Source of the DNA: Pseudomonadota bacterium
GTDB taxonomy: Bacteria; Pseudomonadota; Alphaproteobacteria; Thalassobaculales; Thalassobaculaceae
Assembly: GCA_027623845.1 (NCBI GenBank)
Contig: JAQBUJ010000186.1
Location: forward strand, 1-6,578
Length of the DNA stretch: 6,578 nt
Direction: 5' to 3'
Positions 1 to 6,395 of the stretch are shown piece after piece. Both the position numbers and the translations under genes were made by a program. The notes under the pieces are model-generated. The model worked only from the letters and a program-made list of their open reading frames with translations, ran no database searches and was not told where the DNA came from. Position 1 is the stretch's first letter, and the number at the start of each line of letters is the position of its first letter.

Positions 1-681
1 TTCCGGGTGCCGGACGCCGAACGCTGGGCGCAGCAACTGGCGGCGAAAGTCGGCCCCGGGTGGTTCGTTGTAATCCACTATCGTGAACCCGGCTATGCCA
101 TCCGTCCCCGCGATGCGGTGCGGGATTTCCGCATCGAGGATGCGCTGCCGGTCTATGAGGCGATCCTCGGCGCCGGCGGCCAAGTCGTACGCATCGGCCA
201 TCCCGGCATGACCGCTCTTCCCGACCGGCCCGGTCTCATCGACCTGGCGTCCGACGCGCTGATGCTTCAGGCCGCAGCCATCGAGCGGGCACGGTTTTTC
301 ATGGAGCTTTCTCCATCCGGCCCAGCCCAATTGGCGTTACCGTTGGGTTGCCCACTGCTGAGATGCAATCAGCCCAATATCGGTCGAACCTATGAAGACC
401 GCGCGGTAGCCATGCCGCAACGGGTCATCAATGCCAATGGCGAGGACGTAACCCTCGAAATCCTGCATCGGGGGATGTTCAACCGAACCGCGCTCAAGTC
501 GCTCGACGGGTATCGGCTGGAGCCGAACAGCGCCGATCAATTGGTCGAAGGCGCTGGCATGATGATCAAGCACACCACTGGCGCGGGTTGGCGATCGCCG
601 GACAACCCGCCGTCCTTCGAGCAGCCGGGGGCGCTTACGCTGCCCTTGGAGAACCATTTGAGCTTGCGGTTGATGGTCTGA
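1..681 (+). CDS. TIGR04372-family glycosyltransferase, 5'-truncated by the window edge
   Basis: The frame is open from base 1 to the TGA at 679-681, giving 226 visible residues. A GTG at base 7 could be read as a start, but no ribosome-binding site can be seen and the frame stays open to its left, so this is probably the C-terminal part of a longer protein. Segments resembling the TIGR04372 putative glycosyltransferases are an early HYREPGYA stretch, a central GGQVVRIGHPGM followed by a LIDLAS strand, and then ARFFMELSPSGPAQLALPLGCP. That last stretch has the look of a donor-binding half of a GT-B Rossmann fold, where a Ser/Gly-rich loop follows the strand. Proteins of this family are associated with surface polysaccharide or glycan assembly, but substrate and linkage cannot be told from sequence. 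No membrane segment is visible. The gene converges on the M81 peptidase gene. Family assignment is by remembered motif pattern; the exact sugar is unknown. Confidence 0.72.
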   Translation, partial: FRVPDAERWAQQLAAKVGPGWFVVIHYREPGYAIRPRDAVRDFRIEDALPVYEAILGAGGQVVRIGHPGMTALPDRPGLIDLASDALMLQAAAIERARFFMELSPSGPAQLALPLGCPLLRCNQPNIGRTYEDRAVAMPQRVINANGEDVTLEILHRGMFNRTALKSLDGYRLEPNSADQLVEGAGMMIKHTTGAGWRSPDNPPSFEQPGALTLPLENHLSLRLMV

Positions 682-684
682 GCT

Positions 685-2220
685 TCAGCTCGACTCCCAG
701 GCCGCGTCGGGATCCAACGGGAACACCGGGCGCGGCAGATAACGCCAATCGAAATTAGCCAGATTAGGCGACGTTAGGCCCGGTACGTCGATCTCCAGGA
801 TTCGCTCGGCTGGGAAAAGGTGCTGGAAGCCGGCCCGAAAATGCCCGCGCGACTTCACCACGATCGACCGGCACGCCGCCGGATCGATGCCGAAAGCCGA
901 GATGTAGTCCGACGACCGGCATTGCTGGCGTTTGCTGATGCAGATGACCGTGACCCCGCCGAGGTCGAGTACCGCCGTCGCCCCGGTATCGCCGGTGGTT
1001 CCGGCGACCATGCCGTAATGGCCAACGAATCTGCCGTCATGAAGCGAGACCACCCGCGCCTCGACCGCCAGAGGGTCGGAGAATTCCGTGTCCTCCTCGG
1101 CATTCAAGGTCACCTTGATGCGGGCGCCGACACCCGCCGCGACGGCGACCGCCACCGCCGCCTTATCGAAGAACACCGAGAGCACGCAGCCCTCGACCCC
1201 GGCATCGAGGAATGATTTTAGAATGTAAGTGGTATTGCCGCGTCCGCCGCCGCCGGGATTGTCCGCCGGGTCGGCGAACAGCAACGGCTCTGCCGTCCCA
1301 TCGGCGCCCACCGTCTTGGCCCTGGCGGTCGCATCGACCAAGCTGATCATCGCCGTGCGGTAGCGCTGCCGGTCGGCCCATCCGGCCTCGGCAAGCTCGG
1401 TCGTGACCCGCCGGGCGAGAGCCGGGTCGCCCCTGGTATGGGTGATCACCGTCATGCCGTTCTTCGGCGTGTCGCCAAAAGCAAAGCCCGAGAGGATGGT
1501 GACGTTCATCACCGCCTCGCCAATCCGGGTCTGGCCAAGCCGTATCAGATCCCCATAAGGATAGCCCTCGGCGGTCAACTGGGTCACCGACGGCGCCACC
1601 AACGGTAACCGAATTCGAAATTTTTCCGGTCGCACACCGGCGAATACCTCCAGCATCGCCCGCGCCGCCTCCTCGCCGCGCTCGTACATGTCGACATGCG
1701 GGTTGGTTCGATAACCGATCAACATATCGGTTGTGTCCATCATCACCTCGGACACATTGGCATGCAGATCCAGGGTGGCGATCACCGGTACGTCGGGGCC
1801 GACAATGCCGCGAACCAGGGCAAACATATCGCCGTCGGGATCATGGGTATGGGTGGCCACTGCCGCCCCATGCTGGCAGAGATACACCCCGTCCACCGGG
1901 CCGATGGCCTGAAGTCGCTCGCGCAACTCCTGCAGGAATTCCTTGAAGAAGACCTCCTCGACCGGCCCGGCTGGCGTCGAGCCGACGATCACCGCCGGCG
2001 CAGCCCGCCACCCCTCGACCCCGCCAAAGGCCGCATCCATGACCGCATAGAAGCCTTTGACGCCAAGATGTATCGCCGGTGTCTCAAGCCTCGCCTGACG
2101 CGAAATCTCGTCCCCCTGGAAATACATGTTCTCTTCGAAATCCGGCCGCGCGCAGCTCGGTGCGAAGCGATTGCTTTCCAGATTGAAACCACAAATCGCA
2201 ATGCGTTTCAGGTCGGCCAA
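685..2220 (-). CDS. M81 family metallopeptidase (MlrC-like)
   Basis: The product is 511 residues, the usual length for this family, and has the two-part M81 architecture: an MlrC N-terminal domain (about 7-295) and an MlrC C-terminal domain (about 310-490). Visible signatures are the N-terminal GFNLESNRF (11-19), QHGA (117-120, His118), TLDLHAN (149-155, Asp151 and His153), YRTNPHVD (170-177, His175) with ERGEEA just after, DNPGGGGRGN (320-329) and KSRGHFRAGF (456-465). The conserved Asp/His residues fit zinc binding. MlrC, the founding member, cleaves linearised microcystin; most relatives have no known substrate, so a role in breaking down some small or modified peptide is only inferred. 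No signal peptide is visible, implying a cytoplasmic enzyme. The start is TTG at 2218-2220: the frame has a TAG four codons further upstream, and GAGTAGGG lies 10 bases before the TTG. Its stop is 3 bases from that of the convergent glycosyltransferase gene. Confidence 0.9.
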   Translation of the reverse strand: MADLKRIAICGFNLESNRFAPSCARPDFEENMYFQGDEISRQARLETPAIHLGVKGFYAVMDAAFGGVEGWRAAPAVIVGSTPAGPVEEVFFKEFLQELRERLQAIGPVDGVYLCQHGAAVATHTHDPDGDMFALVRGIVGPDVPVIATLDLHANVSEVMMDTTDMLIGYRTNPHVDMYERGEEAARAMLEVFAGVRPEKFRIRLPLVAPSVTQLTAEGYPYGDLIRLGQTRIGEAVMNVTILSGFAFGDTPKNGMTVITHTRGDPALARRVTTELAEAGWADRQRYRTAMISLVDATARAKTVGADGTAEPLLFADPADNPGGGGRGNTTYILKSFLDAGVEGCVLSVFFDKAAVAVAVAAGVGARIKVTLNAEEDTEFSDPLAVEARVVSLHDGRFVGHYGMVAGTTGDTGATAVLDLGGVTVICISKRQQCRSSDYISAFGIDPAACRSIVVKSRGHFRAGFQHLFPAERILEIDVPGLTSPNLANFDWRYLPRPVFPLDPDAAWESS

Positions 2221-2230
2221 GATGGGAAAT

Positions 2231-2238
2231 CCCTACTC
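2231..2238 (-). promoter_or_regulatory. Probable ribosome-binding site of the TTG-started M81 gene
   Basis: On the minus strand GAGTAGGG sits with its AGGG end 10 bases before the TTG at 2218-2220. It is purine-rich and partly complementary to the 16S rRNA tail. The spacing is slightly long. It helps fix the start, since an in-frame stop codon (TAG) lies four codons upstream of the TTG and no ATG or GTG fits between. A short near-palindrome, GGGAAATCCC at 2224-2233, touches this site, but it is too small to call a functional hairpin. Confidence 0.45.
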
Positions 2239-2241
2239 TGA

Positions 2242-2247
2242 ATTGTA
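2242..2247 (-). promoter_or_regulatory. Weak candidate -10 element before the M81 gene (TACAAT)
   Basis: TACAAT on the minus strand matches five of six bases of the sigma-70 -10 consensus and lies in the 55-base gap between the small membrane-protein gene and the M81 gene. No good -35 hexamer stands 16-18 bases further upstream. If used, the transcript would begin only about 15 bases before the TTG. Co-transcription from the upstream gene is just as likely. Confidence 0.2.
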
Positions 2248-2275
2248 GAACCTATGGTTACCGACTGAATGCGCG

Positions 2276-2596
2276 CTAGATCGGTCGGCACATGTGGCGC
2301 GCGTCGCCGTCGAGATGACGATAGCACTTGGCCTGATACATCCGGCACAACCCGTCAAAGCGTTCGCGGTCCTGTTCGTGGATCGGCAGGTTCATCATCT
2401 GCTTCAGACTGATGCCGAAACGAAACTCCGCAACCTCGCGTTCCTGACCGTGACATTGGCCAAGGGTGCTGTTGGTATAGGCTATCCAGCCGACAAAACC
2501 GACGAGCAGCAATCCCGCGACCAGCACCAGCACTCTTGGCCAAGCCGGCACGCTCGGGGCCTCAAAGTCGCGGAAAGATCTCGGTGGTTTCACCAT
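2276..2596 (-). CDS. Small single-pass membrane protein with four-cysteine tail, function unknown
   Basis: I do not recognise this 106-residue protein. It has a short N-terminal segment with several basic residues (K3, R6, R9, R21), one clear hydrophobic helix at about 21-40 (from RVLVLVAGLL to GWIAY), and a polar tail of about 65 residues. The tail carries four cysteines, at 48, 84, 91 and 103. The positive-inside rule puts the N-terminus in the cytoplasm and the tail in the periplasm, where the cysteines could form two disulfides. The tail is rich in charged residues and ends with HMCRPI. The start is ATG at 2594-2596 with only a weak GACGAG before it. The minus strand is preferred over an overlapping plus-strand frame because this reading gives a coherent membrane helix and codons that mostly end in G or C. 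It lies 118 bases after dnaE and 55 before the M81 gene, with no evident link to either. Confidence 0.62.
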   Translation of the reverse strand: MVKPPRSFRDFEAPSVPAWPRVLVLVAGLLLVGFVGWIAYTNSTLGQCHGQEREVAEFRFGISLKQMMNLPIHEQDRERFDGLCRMYQAKCYRHLDGDARHMCRPI

Positions 2597-2669
2597 GGGC
2601 TCGTCGATTGTCGTGCGATGCGTCGCAGCGCGGATGCATCAATGGTGACGCGGTGGCGGTGACGGAATC

Positions 2670-2698
2670 AATATAATCCTGCACAATCCACCACAATC
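2670..2698 (-). promoter_or_regulatory. Candidate promoter/operator with phased GATT repeats
   Basis: In the 118-base gap between dnaE and the small membrane-protein gene, the minus strand reads a possible -10 TATATT (2670-2675, five of six consensus bases). Upstream of it is a direct repeat, GATTGTG, at 2692-2698 and 2682-2688, with a 10-base period. A TTGTGG within the first copy could be a weak -35, but the spacing to the -10 is only 15 bases. A GANTC site (GAATC at 2665-2669), the target of the alphaproteobacterial methylase CcrM, abuts the -10. Promoter function is inferred; the repeats are directly visible. Confidence 0.33.
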
Positions 2699-2714
2699 TT
2701 GCGTGACTGGTCCC

Positions 2715-5700
2715 TCAGATATCCCGCACATCGACGATACCCGGCAGGGATTTCACCGCCGAGCGGATGCGGGCATCGATTCGATAGGCATCGGGAAGCG
2801 CCAGGTCGACCTCGCGTTCGGCGGATTGCACCACCACCTTGACCGCCCCGCGGCCACGGGCGTGGGTCGACAGAATTGTTTGCAGTTTTTCGACCGTTTC
2901 AATGTCCTTCAAATAGACTTTTAGGCCCTTCGCCGCCGATTGCATCGCCTCATCCAGCAGCTGGATACGACTGGCGATCAACCGCACCGATCCCTCCTCA
3001 AGCTTGGCGTCGACCCGTACCAGCAAGGGTTGGGTACTGTTCAGCAATTCCCGCGCTTCGGCCAGCACTTCGGAGAAAATGGTGACTTCGAACACGCCGG
3101 AACGATCGCTCATCTGCACGAAGGCGTATTTGTTACCGCGCTGATTGGTCCGAACCCGGCTGGCCCCGACGATGCCGGCGACATTGAGCCGCCCGGACCC
3201 ACTCTTGGCGGCGACGGTGGCGGCGATTCCCGAAGATTCGACCACACCGACCCGCTCCAACGCCGGGCCATAGGCGTCCAACGGGTGCGAGGAGAGGTAG
3301 AAGCCGATCGCCTCGAACTCGTGCTGCAACCGGTCCAACGCCGACCAGTCATGCCTGGCCGGCAAAGCCACTTTAACCTCCTGCACCTCGCCGGCGCCGC
3401 CGAAAAGGTTGGTCTGGTCGGACGAACGTTCCTCGGCAGCGGCGGTGGCGTGGCGCAGCACCATGTCGGCGCCGTCCATGAGCTGGGCCCGGTTATCGTG
3501 CAACCCGTCCATCGCGCCGGCCCGCACCAGATTCTCAAGACTGCGCTTGTTGACCGAGCGGCCATCAATCCGGGTGGCGAAGTCACCGAGGCTGGTATAG
3601 GGGCCGTTTTCGTCGCGCTCGCTCTCAAGGGCGACCATCGCGGCGGCGCCGACATTCTTGATCGCCGCCAGCGCATAGCGGATCGCCAACGTACCGTCCG
3701 GCAAGGCTTCAACCAGGAAATCGCGGCCGGATTTGTTGATGTCGGGCGGCAACAACTGAATGCTCTGAGCCTGAAGCTCGGTGCGAAAAATGTTCAACTT
3801 GTCGGTATTGCCCATGTCGTAGCACATCGACGCGGCGAGAAATTCAACCGGGTAGTTCGCCTTCATATAGGCGGTGTGATAGGCGACCAGCGCATAAGCC
3901 GCCGCATGGCTCTTGTTGAAACCATAGCCGGCGAAGGCGGCGATCGTGTCGAAGATCGAAGAGGCCTTTTCCCGATCCACGCCATTGGCCACGCTACCGT
4001 CGACAAAGGTTTCGCGCTGGGCGTCCATCTCGGCCTGGATCTTTTTACCCATCGCCCGGCGCAGCAAATCGGCGCCGCCAAGGGTATAGCCCGCCAAGAC
4101 CTGAGCCGCCTGCTGCACCTGCTCCTGGTAGATCATGATGCCAAAGGTTTCCTTCAGCACCGGCTCCAGTTTCGGGTGCATGTAGTCGACGGGCTCTTCG
4201 CCATGCTTGCGCGAGATATAACTCGGGATATTGGCCATCGGACCGGGACGATACAGCGCCACCAGGGCGATGATGTCCTCGAAACGGTCAGGCCGCATCC
4301 GGCGCAGCACGTCCCGCATGCCGGAACTTTCAAGCTGGAACACCCCGGTGCTATCGGCGCGACCGATCATCTCGTAGGTCGGCGCATCGTCGATCGGCAC
4401 GGATTGAAGATCAACCGTGACGCCGCGTTCGGCGACCAGCTCCACCGCCTTTTTCAGCACCGAGAGCGTCTTCAAGCCCAGGAAATCAAATTTCACCAGC
4501 CCGGCCGACTCCACCCATTTCATGTTGAATTGGGTCGCCGGCATGTCAGAGCGCGGATCGCGATACAGCGGCACCAGCTCCTTCAGCGGCCGGTCACCGA
4601 TCACCACTCCCGCCGCATGGGTCGAGGCGTTTCGGTACAGCCCTTCAAGCTTCAAACCGATACCCAGCAGGGTCCGAACCGACTCGTCCTCATCGCGTTG
4701 ACGCCGCAGTTCCTTTTCGCTCTCGATCGCCTCACCCAGGGTCGATGGATTGGCCGGATTGTTGGGCACCATCTTGCAGATCCGGTCGACCTGACCATAA
4801 GGCATTTCCAGCACCCGGCCGACGTCGCGGAGCACCGCGCGGGCCTGCAGCTTGCCGAAAGTGATGATTTGGGCGACTCGGTCGCGGCCATATTTCCGCT
4901 GCACGTACTCGATCACCTCGCCCCGGCGATCCTGGCAGAAATCGATATCGAAATCCGGCATCGACACGCGCTCGGGATTGAGGAACCGCTCAAACAACAG
5001 TCCCCAACGCAGCGGGTCCAGATCGGTGATCAGCAACACCCAGGCAACCACCGACCCAGCGCCCGAGCCACGGCCCGGCCCGACGGGGATATCCTGCGCC
5101 TTGGCCCATTGAATGAAGTCCGCGACAATCAGGAAATAGCCGGGGAAGCCCATCTGATTGATCACCCCAAGCTCCATCTCGAGGCGTGCTCGATAGGGGG
5201 TCGCGGCGGCTTCGCGCGCGCCGGCGTCCATCTCGGCGGTGAACACATGACGTTCCAGCCGCAGCTCTAACCCGGCCTCGGCCAAGACCCGCAACTCGTC
5301 GCCCTCGTCACGCCCCTCGCCGGTGTCGTAGGCCGGCAGGATCGGGTCGAGGGTGGTAGGCATAAAGCCACAGCGCTCAGCGATCACCATCGTGTTGTTG
5401 ACCGCCTCGGGCAGATCGACGAACAACTCCCGCATCTCAGCGGCTGATTTAAACCGGTGGTGCGGGGTGACCTGGCGACGCTTGGGATCGCTGATCGTCG
5501 TCGACTCGGCGATACAAAGCAGCACGTCATGCGCCTCGTACATATCCTCGCCGGCGAAATGGCAGTCATTGGTGGCGACCAGGGGAATATCGTGACGATA
5601 GGCAAGGTCGACCAATTCCGGCTCGATCCGCCGTTCGCTCTCCAAAAAATGGCGCTGCAATTCGATGTAAAGGCGATCCTCGAAAAGCCGGTGCAAAACC

Positions 5701-6212
5701 CCCAGCATTTCCTCCGCCTCGACTTTGCGGTCCTCCAACAACAAACGCCCGACCGCGCCGTGCACACCGCCGGTAAGCGCGATCACGCCGTCCGTCTTGC
5801 CTTCCAAATCGGCCATGGTGATCTGCGGCGTCTCGGACCCGTCTCCTTCGAGAAACGCCTGGCTTACCAGGTCGAGAAGATTGCGATAACCGGCGTCGGT
5901 CTGCGCAATCAGCACCAGGTGATCCGGCGCCAGGGCCACATGGCTGGTGCCGCCGACCACCCGTAGCCGGCGCGCATCATCGACTTCTTCGTGGCGCAGG
6001 TTAACGGTCACGCCGATAATCGGTTGCACGCCGCCCTTGGACGCGGTGACCGCGAACTCAAGCGCGCCGAACAGATTGCCGCTATCGGTGACCGCGACCG
6101 CCGGCATCTTGGCGCTCTGGCAGAGCCCGACCAGTTCCTTCACCTTGATCGCTCCCTCGGCCAGGGAATAGGCCGTGCGGACGGTCAGGTGGACGAAATC
6201 GGTGTGTGACAT
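2715..6212 (-). CDS. dnaE: DNA polymerase III alpha subunit (replicative polymerase)
   Basis: This is the catalytic subunit of the replicative polymerase, 1165 residues from the ATG at 6210-6212, close to the usual length of DnaE1. Domains in order are: PHP (about 5-285); palm and thumb (about 300-600) with VGPGRGSGAGS (377-387), PDFDIDF (419-425, catalytic Asp422 and Asp424) and KFDFLGL (574-580, third catalytic Asp576); fingers with MIYQEQ (693-698), RRAMGKK (718-724) and AGYGFNKSHAAAYA (761-774); a helix-hairpin-helix region (about 820-915); a clamp-binding motif QTNLF (933-937); an OB fold (about 1007-1085); and a C-terminal region that would contact tau. The PHP metal site is degenerate (HLTVR at 8-12), so proofreading would come from a separate DnaQ exonuclease. 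The start is chosen because GAGGGG stands 7 bases before it; an upstream GTG at 6320 would add 36 residues unlike DnaE and falls inside a DnaA box. No intein, frameshift or internal stop is seen. Confidence 0.98.
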   Translation of the reverse strand: MSHTDFVHLTVRTAYSLAEGAIKVKELVGLCQSAKMPAVAVTDSGNLFGALEFAVTASKGGVQPIIGVTVNLRHEEVDDARRLRVVGGTSHVALAPDHLVLIAQTDAGYRNLLDLVSQAFLEGDGSETPQITMADLEGKTDGVIALTGGVHGAVGRLLLEDRKVEAEEMLGVLHRLFEDRLYIELQRHFLESERRIEPELVDLAYRHDIPLVATNDCHFAGEDMYEAHDVLLCIAESTTISDPKRRQVTPHHRFKSAAEMRELFVDLPEAVNNTMVIAERCGFMPTTLDPILPAYDTGEGRDEGDELRVLAEAGLELRLERHVFTAEMDAGAREAAATPYRARLEMELGVINQMGFPGYFLIVADFIQWAKAQDIPVGPGRGSGAGSVVAWVLLITDLDPLRWGLLFERFLNPERVSMPDFDIDFCQDRRGEVIEYVQRKYGRDRVAQIITFGKLQARAVLRDVGRVLEMPYGQVDRICKMVPNNPANPSTLGEAIESEKELRRQRDEDESVRTLLGIGLKLEGLYRNASTHAAGVVIGDRPLKELVPLYRDPRSDMPATQFNMKWVESAGLVKFDFLGLKTLSVLKKAVELVAERGVTVDLQSVPIDDAPTYEMIGRADSTGVFQLESSGMRDVLRRMRPDRFEDIIALVALYRPGPMANIPSYISRKHGEEPVDYMHPKLEPVLKETFGIMIYQEQVQQAAQVLAGYTLGGADLLRRAMGKKIQAEMDAQRETFVDGSVANGVDREKASSIFDTIAAFAGYGFNKSHAAAYALVAYHTAYMKANYPVEFLAASMCYDMGNTDKLNIFRTELQAQSIQLLPPDINKSGRDFLVEALPDGTLAIRYALAAIKNVGAAAMVALESERDENGPYTSLGDFATRIDGRSVNKRSLENLVRAGAMDGLHDNRAQLMDGADMVLRHATAAAEERSSDQTNLFGGAGEVQEVKVALPARHDWSALDRLQHEFEAIGFYLSSHPLDAYGPALERVGVVESSGIAATVAAKSGSGRLNVAGIVGASRVRTNQRGNKYAFVQMSDRSGVFEVTIFSEVLAEARELLNSTQPLLVRVDAKLEEGSVRLIASRIQLLDEAMQSAAKGLKVYLKDIETVEKLQTILSTHARGRGAVKVVVQSAEREVDLALPDAYRIDARIRSAVKSLPGIVDVRDI

Positions 6213-6219
6213 GGCAGGT

Positions 6220-6225
6220 CCCCTC
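6220..6225 (-). promoter_or_regulatory. Strong ribosome-binding site that sets the dnaE start
   Basis: The minus strand reads GAGGGG followed by 7 bases and then the ATG at 6210-6212. This is near-ideal Shine-Dalgarno sequence and spacing. It decides for the MSHTDFVHL start over in-frame upstream candidates: an ATG at 6236 and a GTG at 6320, neither with a comparable site. Confidence 0.85.
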
Positions 6226-6309
6226 AGATCCCGCATAGGATCGCACAAAGGCCGCCGAGGGTCAGCCGGAACAGGACGGGAACGATCGCATGATGTGGCG
6301 GAAGGCCTT

Positions 6310-6315
6310 ATTTTA
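6310..6315 (-). promoter_or_regulatory. Candidate dnaE -10 element (TAAAAT)
   Basis: TAAAAT on the minus strand matches five of six bases of the sigma-70 -10 consensus, about 98 bases before the dnaE ATG. It overlaps the last three bases of one DnaA box, and the other box lies in what would be the -10/-35 spacer. The -35 region is poor, which could mean an activated promoter or a false call. Confidence 0.33.
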
Positions 6316-6337
6316 TCCACAGGATCTTGTGGATAAA
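6312..6337. promoter_or_regulatory. Inverted pair of perfect DnaA boxes upstream of dnaE
   Basis: TTTATCCACA (6312-6321) and TGTGGATAAA (6328-6337) are exact inverted copies with 10-bp arms separated by six bases (GGATCT). Each arm contains the consensus DnaA box TTATCCACA (6313-6321 on plus, 6328-6336 on minus), and the two boxes point towards each other. The site lies in the 183-base lolD-dnaE gap, about 100 bases before the dnaE ATG. DnaA is known both to start replication and to act as a transcription factor at promoters bearing such boxes. Control of dnaE is an inference. A hairpin could also form, but no T-tract follows on either strand, so a terminator is unlikely. A palindrome-binding dimeric repressor is the main alternative. 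Confidence 0.7.
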
Positions 6338-6395
6338 CACCGGATCCGGATCGCGGTTATCTCTGGTAACGCCGCGCCGCTGTTCACTCTAGCGC

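Noticed and set aside
1696..2241. 181-codon plus-strand frame opposite the 5' part of the M81 gene
   Set aside because: It lies wholly opposite conserved M81 motifs (QHGA, TLDLHAN, RTNPHVD) and looks like an antisense shadow.
2614..2627. Hairpin TGCGA-TGCG-TCGCA as a dnaE terminator
   Set aside because: The stem has only five base pairs and no T-tract follows.
2294..2662. 122-codon plus-strand frame overlapping the small membrane-protein gene
   Set aside because: The minus-strand frame shows a coherent membrane helix and GC-ending codons; the plus-strand translation has no family-like features. Some doubt remains.
2940..5270. Very long open frame (776 codons) on the plus strand opposite dnaE
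   Set aside because: It is the antisense shadow of a GC-rich gene with clear DnaE motifs; its translation is His/Gln/Arg-rich with no recognisable domain.
6262..6291. Nine-codon leader frame (ATG at 6291 to TGA at 6262) before dnaE
   Set aside because: No ribosome-binding site and no attenuator structure; frames this short occur by chance.
6312..6337. Reading the inverted repeat as an intrinsic terminator of lolD
   Set aside because: The stem is partly AT-rich and neither strand has a T-tract after it; exact DnaA-box identity explains both arms better.
6311..6338. Reading the same repeat as a XerCD dif site (11+6+11 layout)
   Set aside because: In dif the arms read ATAA before and TTAT after the 6-base centre; here the order is reversed and the XerD arm consensus is absent.
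6213..6395. Chromosomal replication origin
   Set aside because: Only two DnaA boxes and no AT-rich unwinding region are visible; a regulatory site is the simpler reading.
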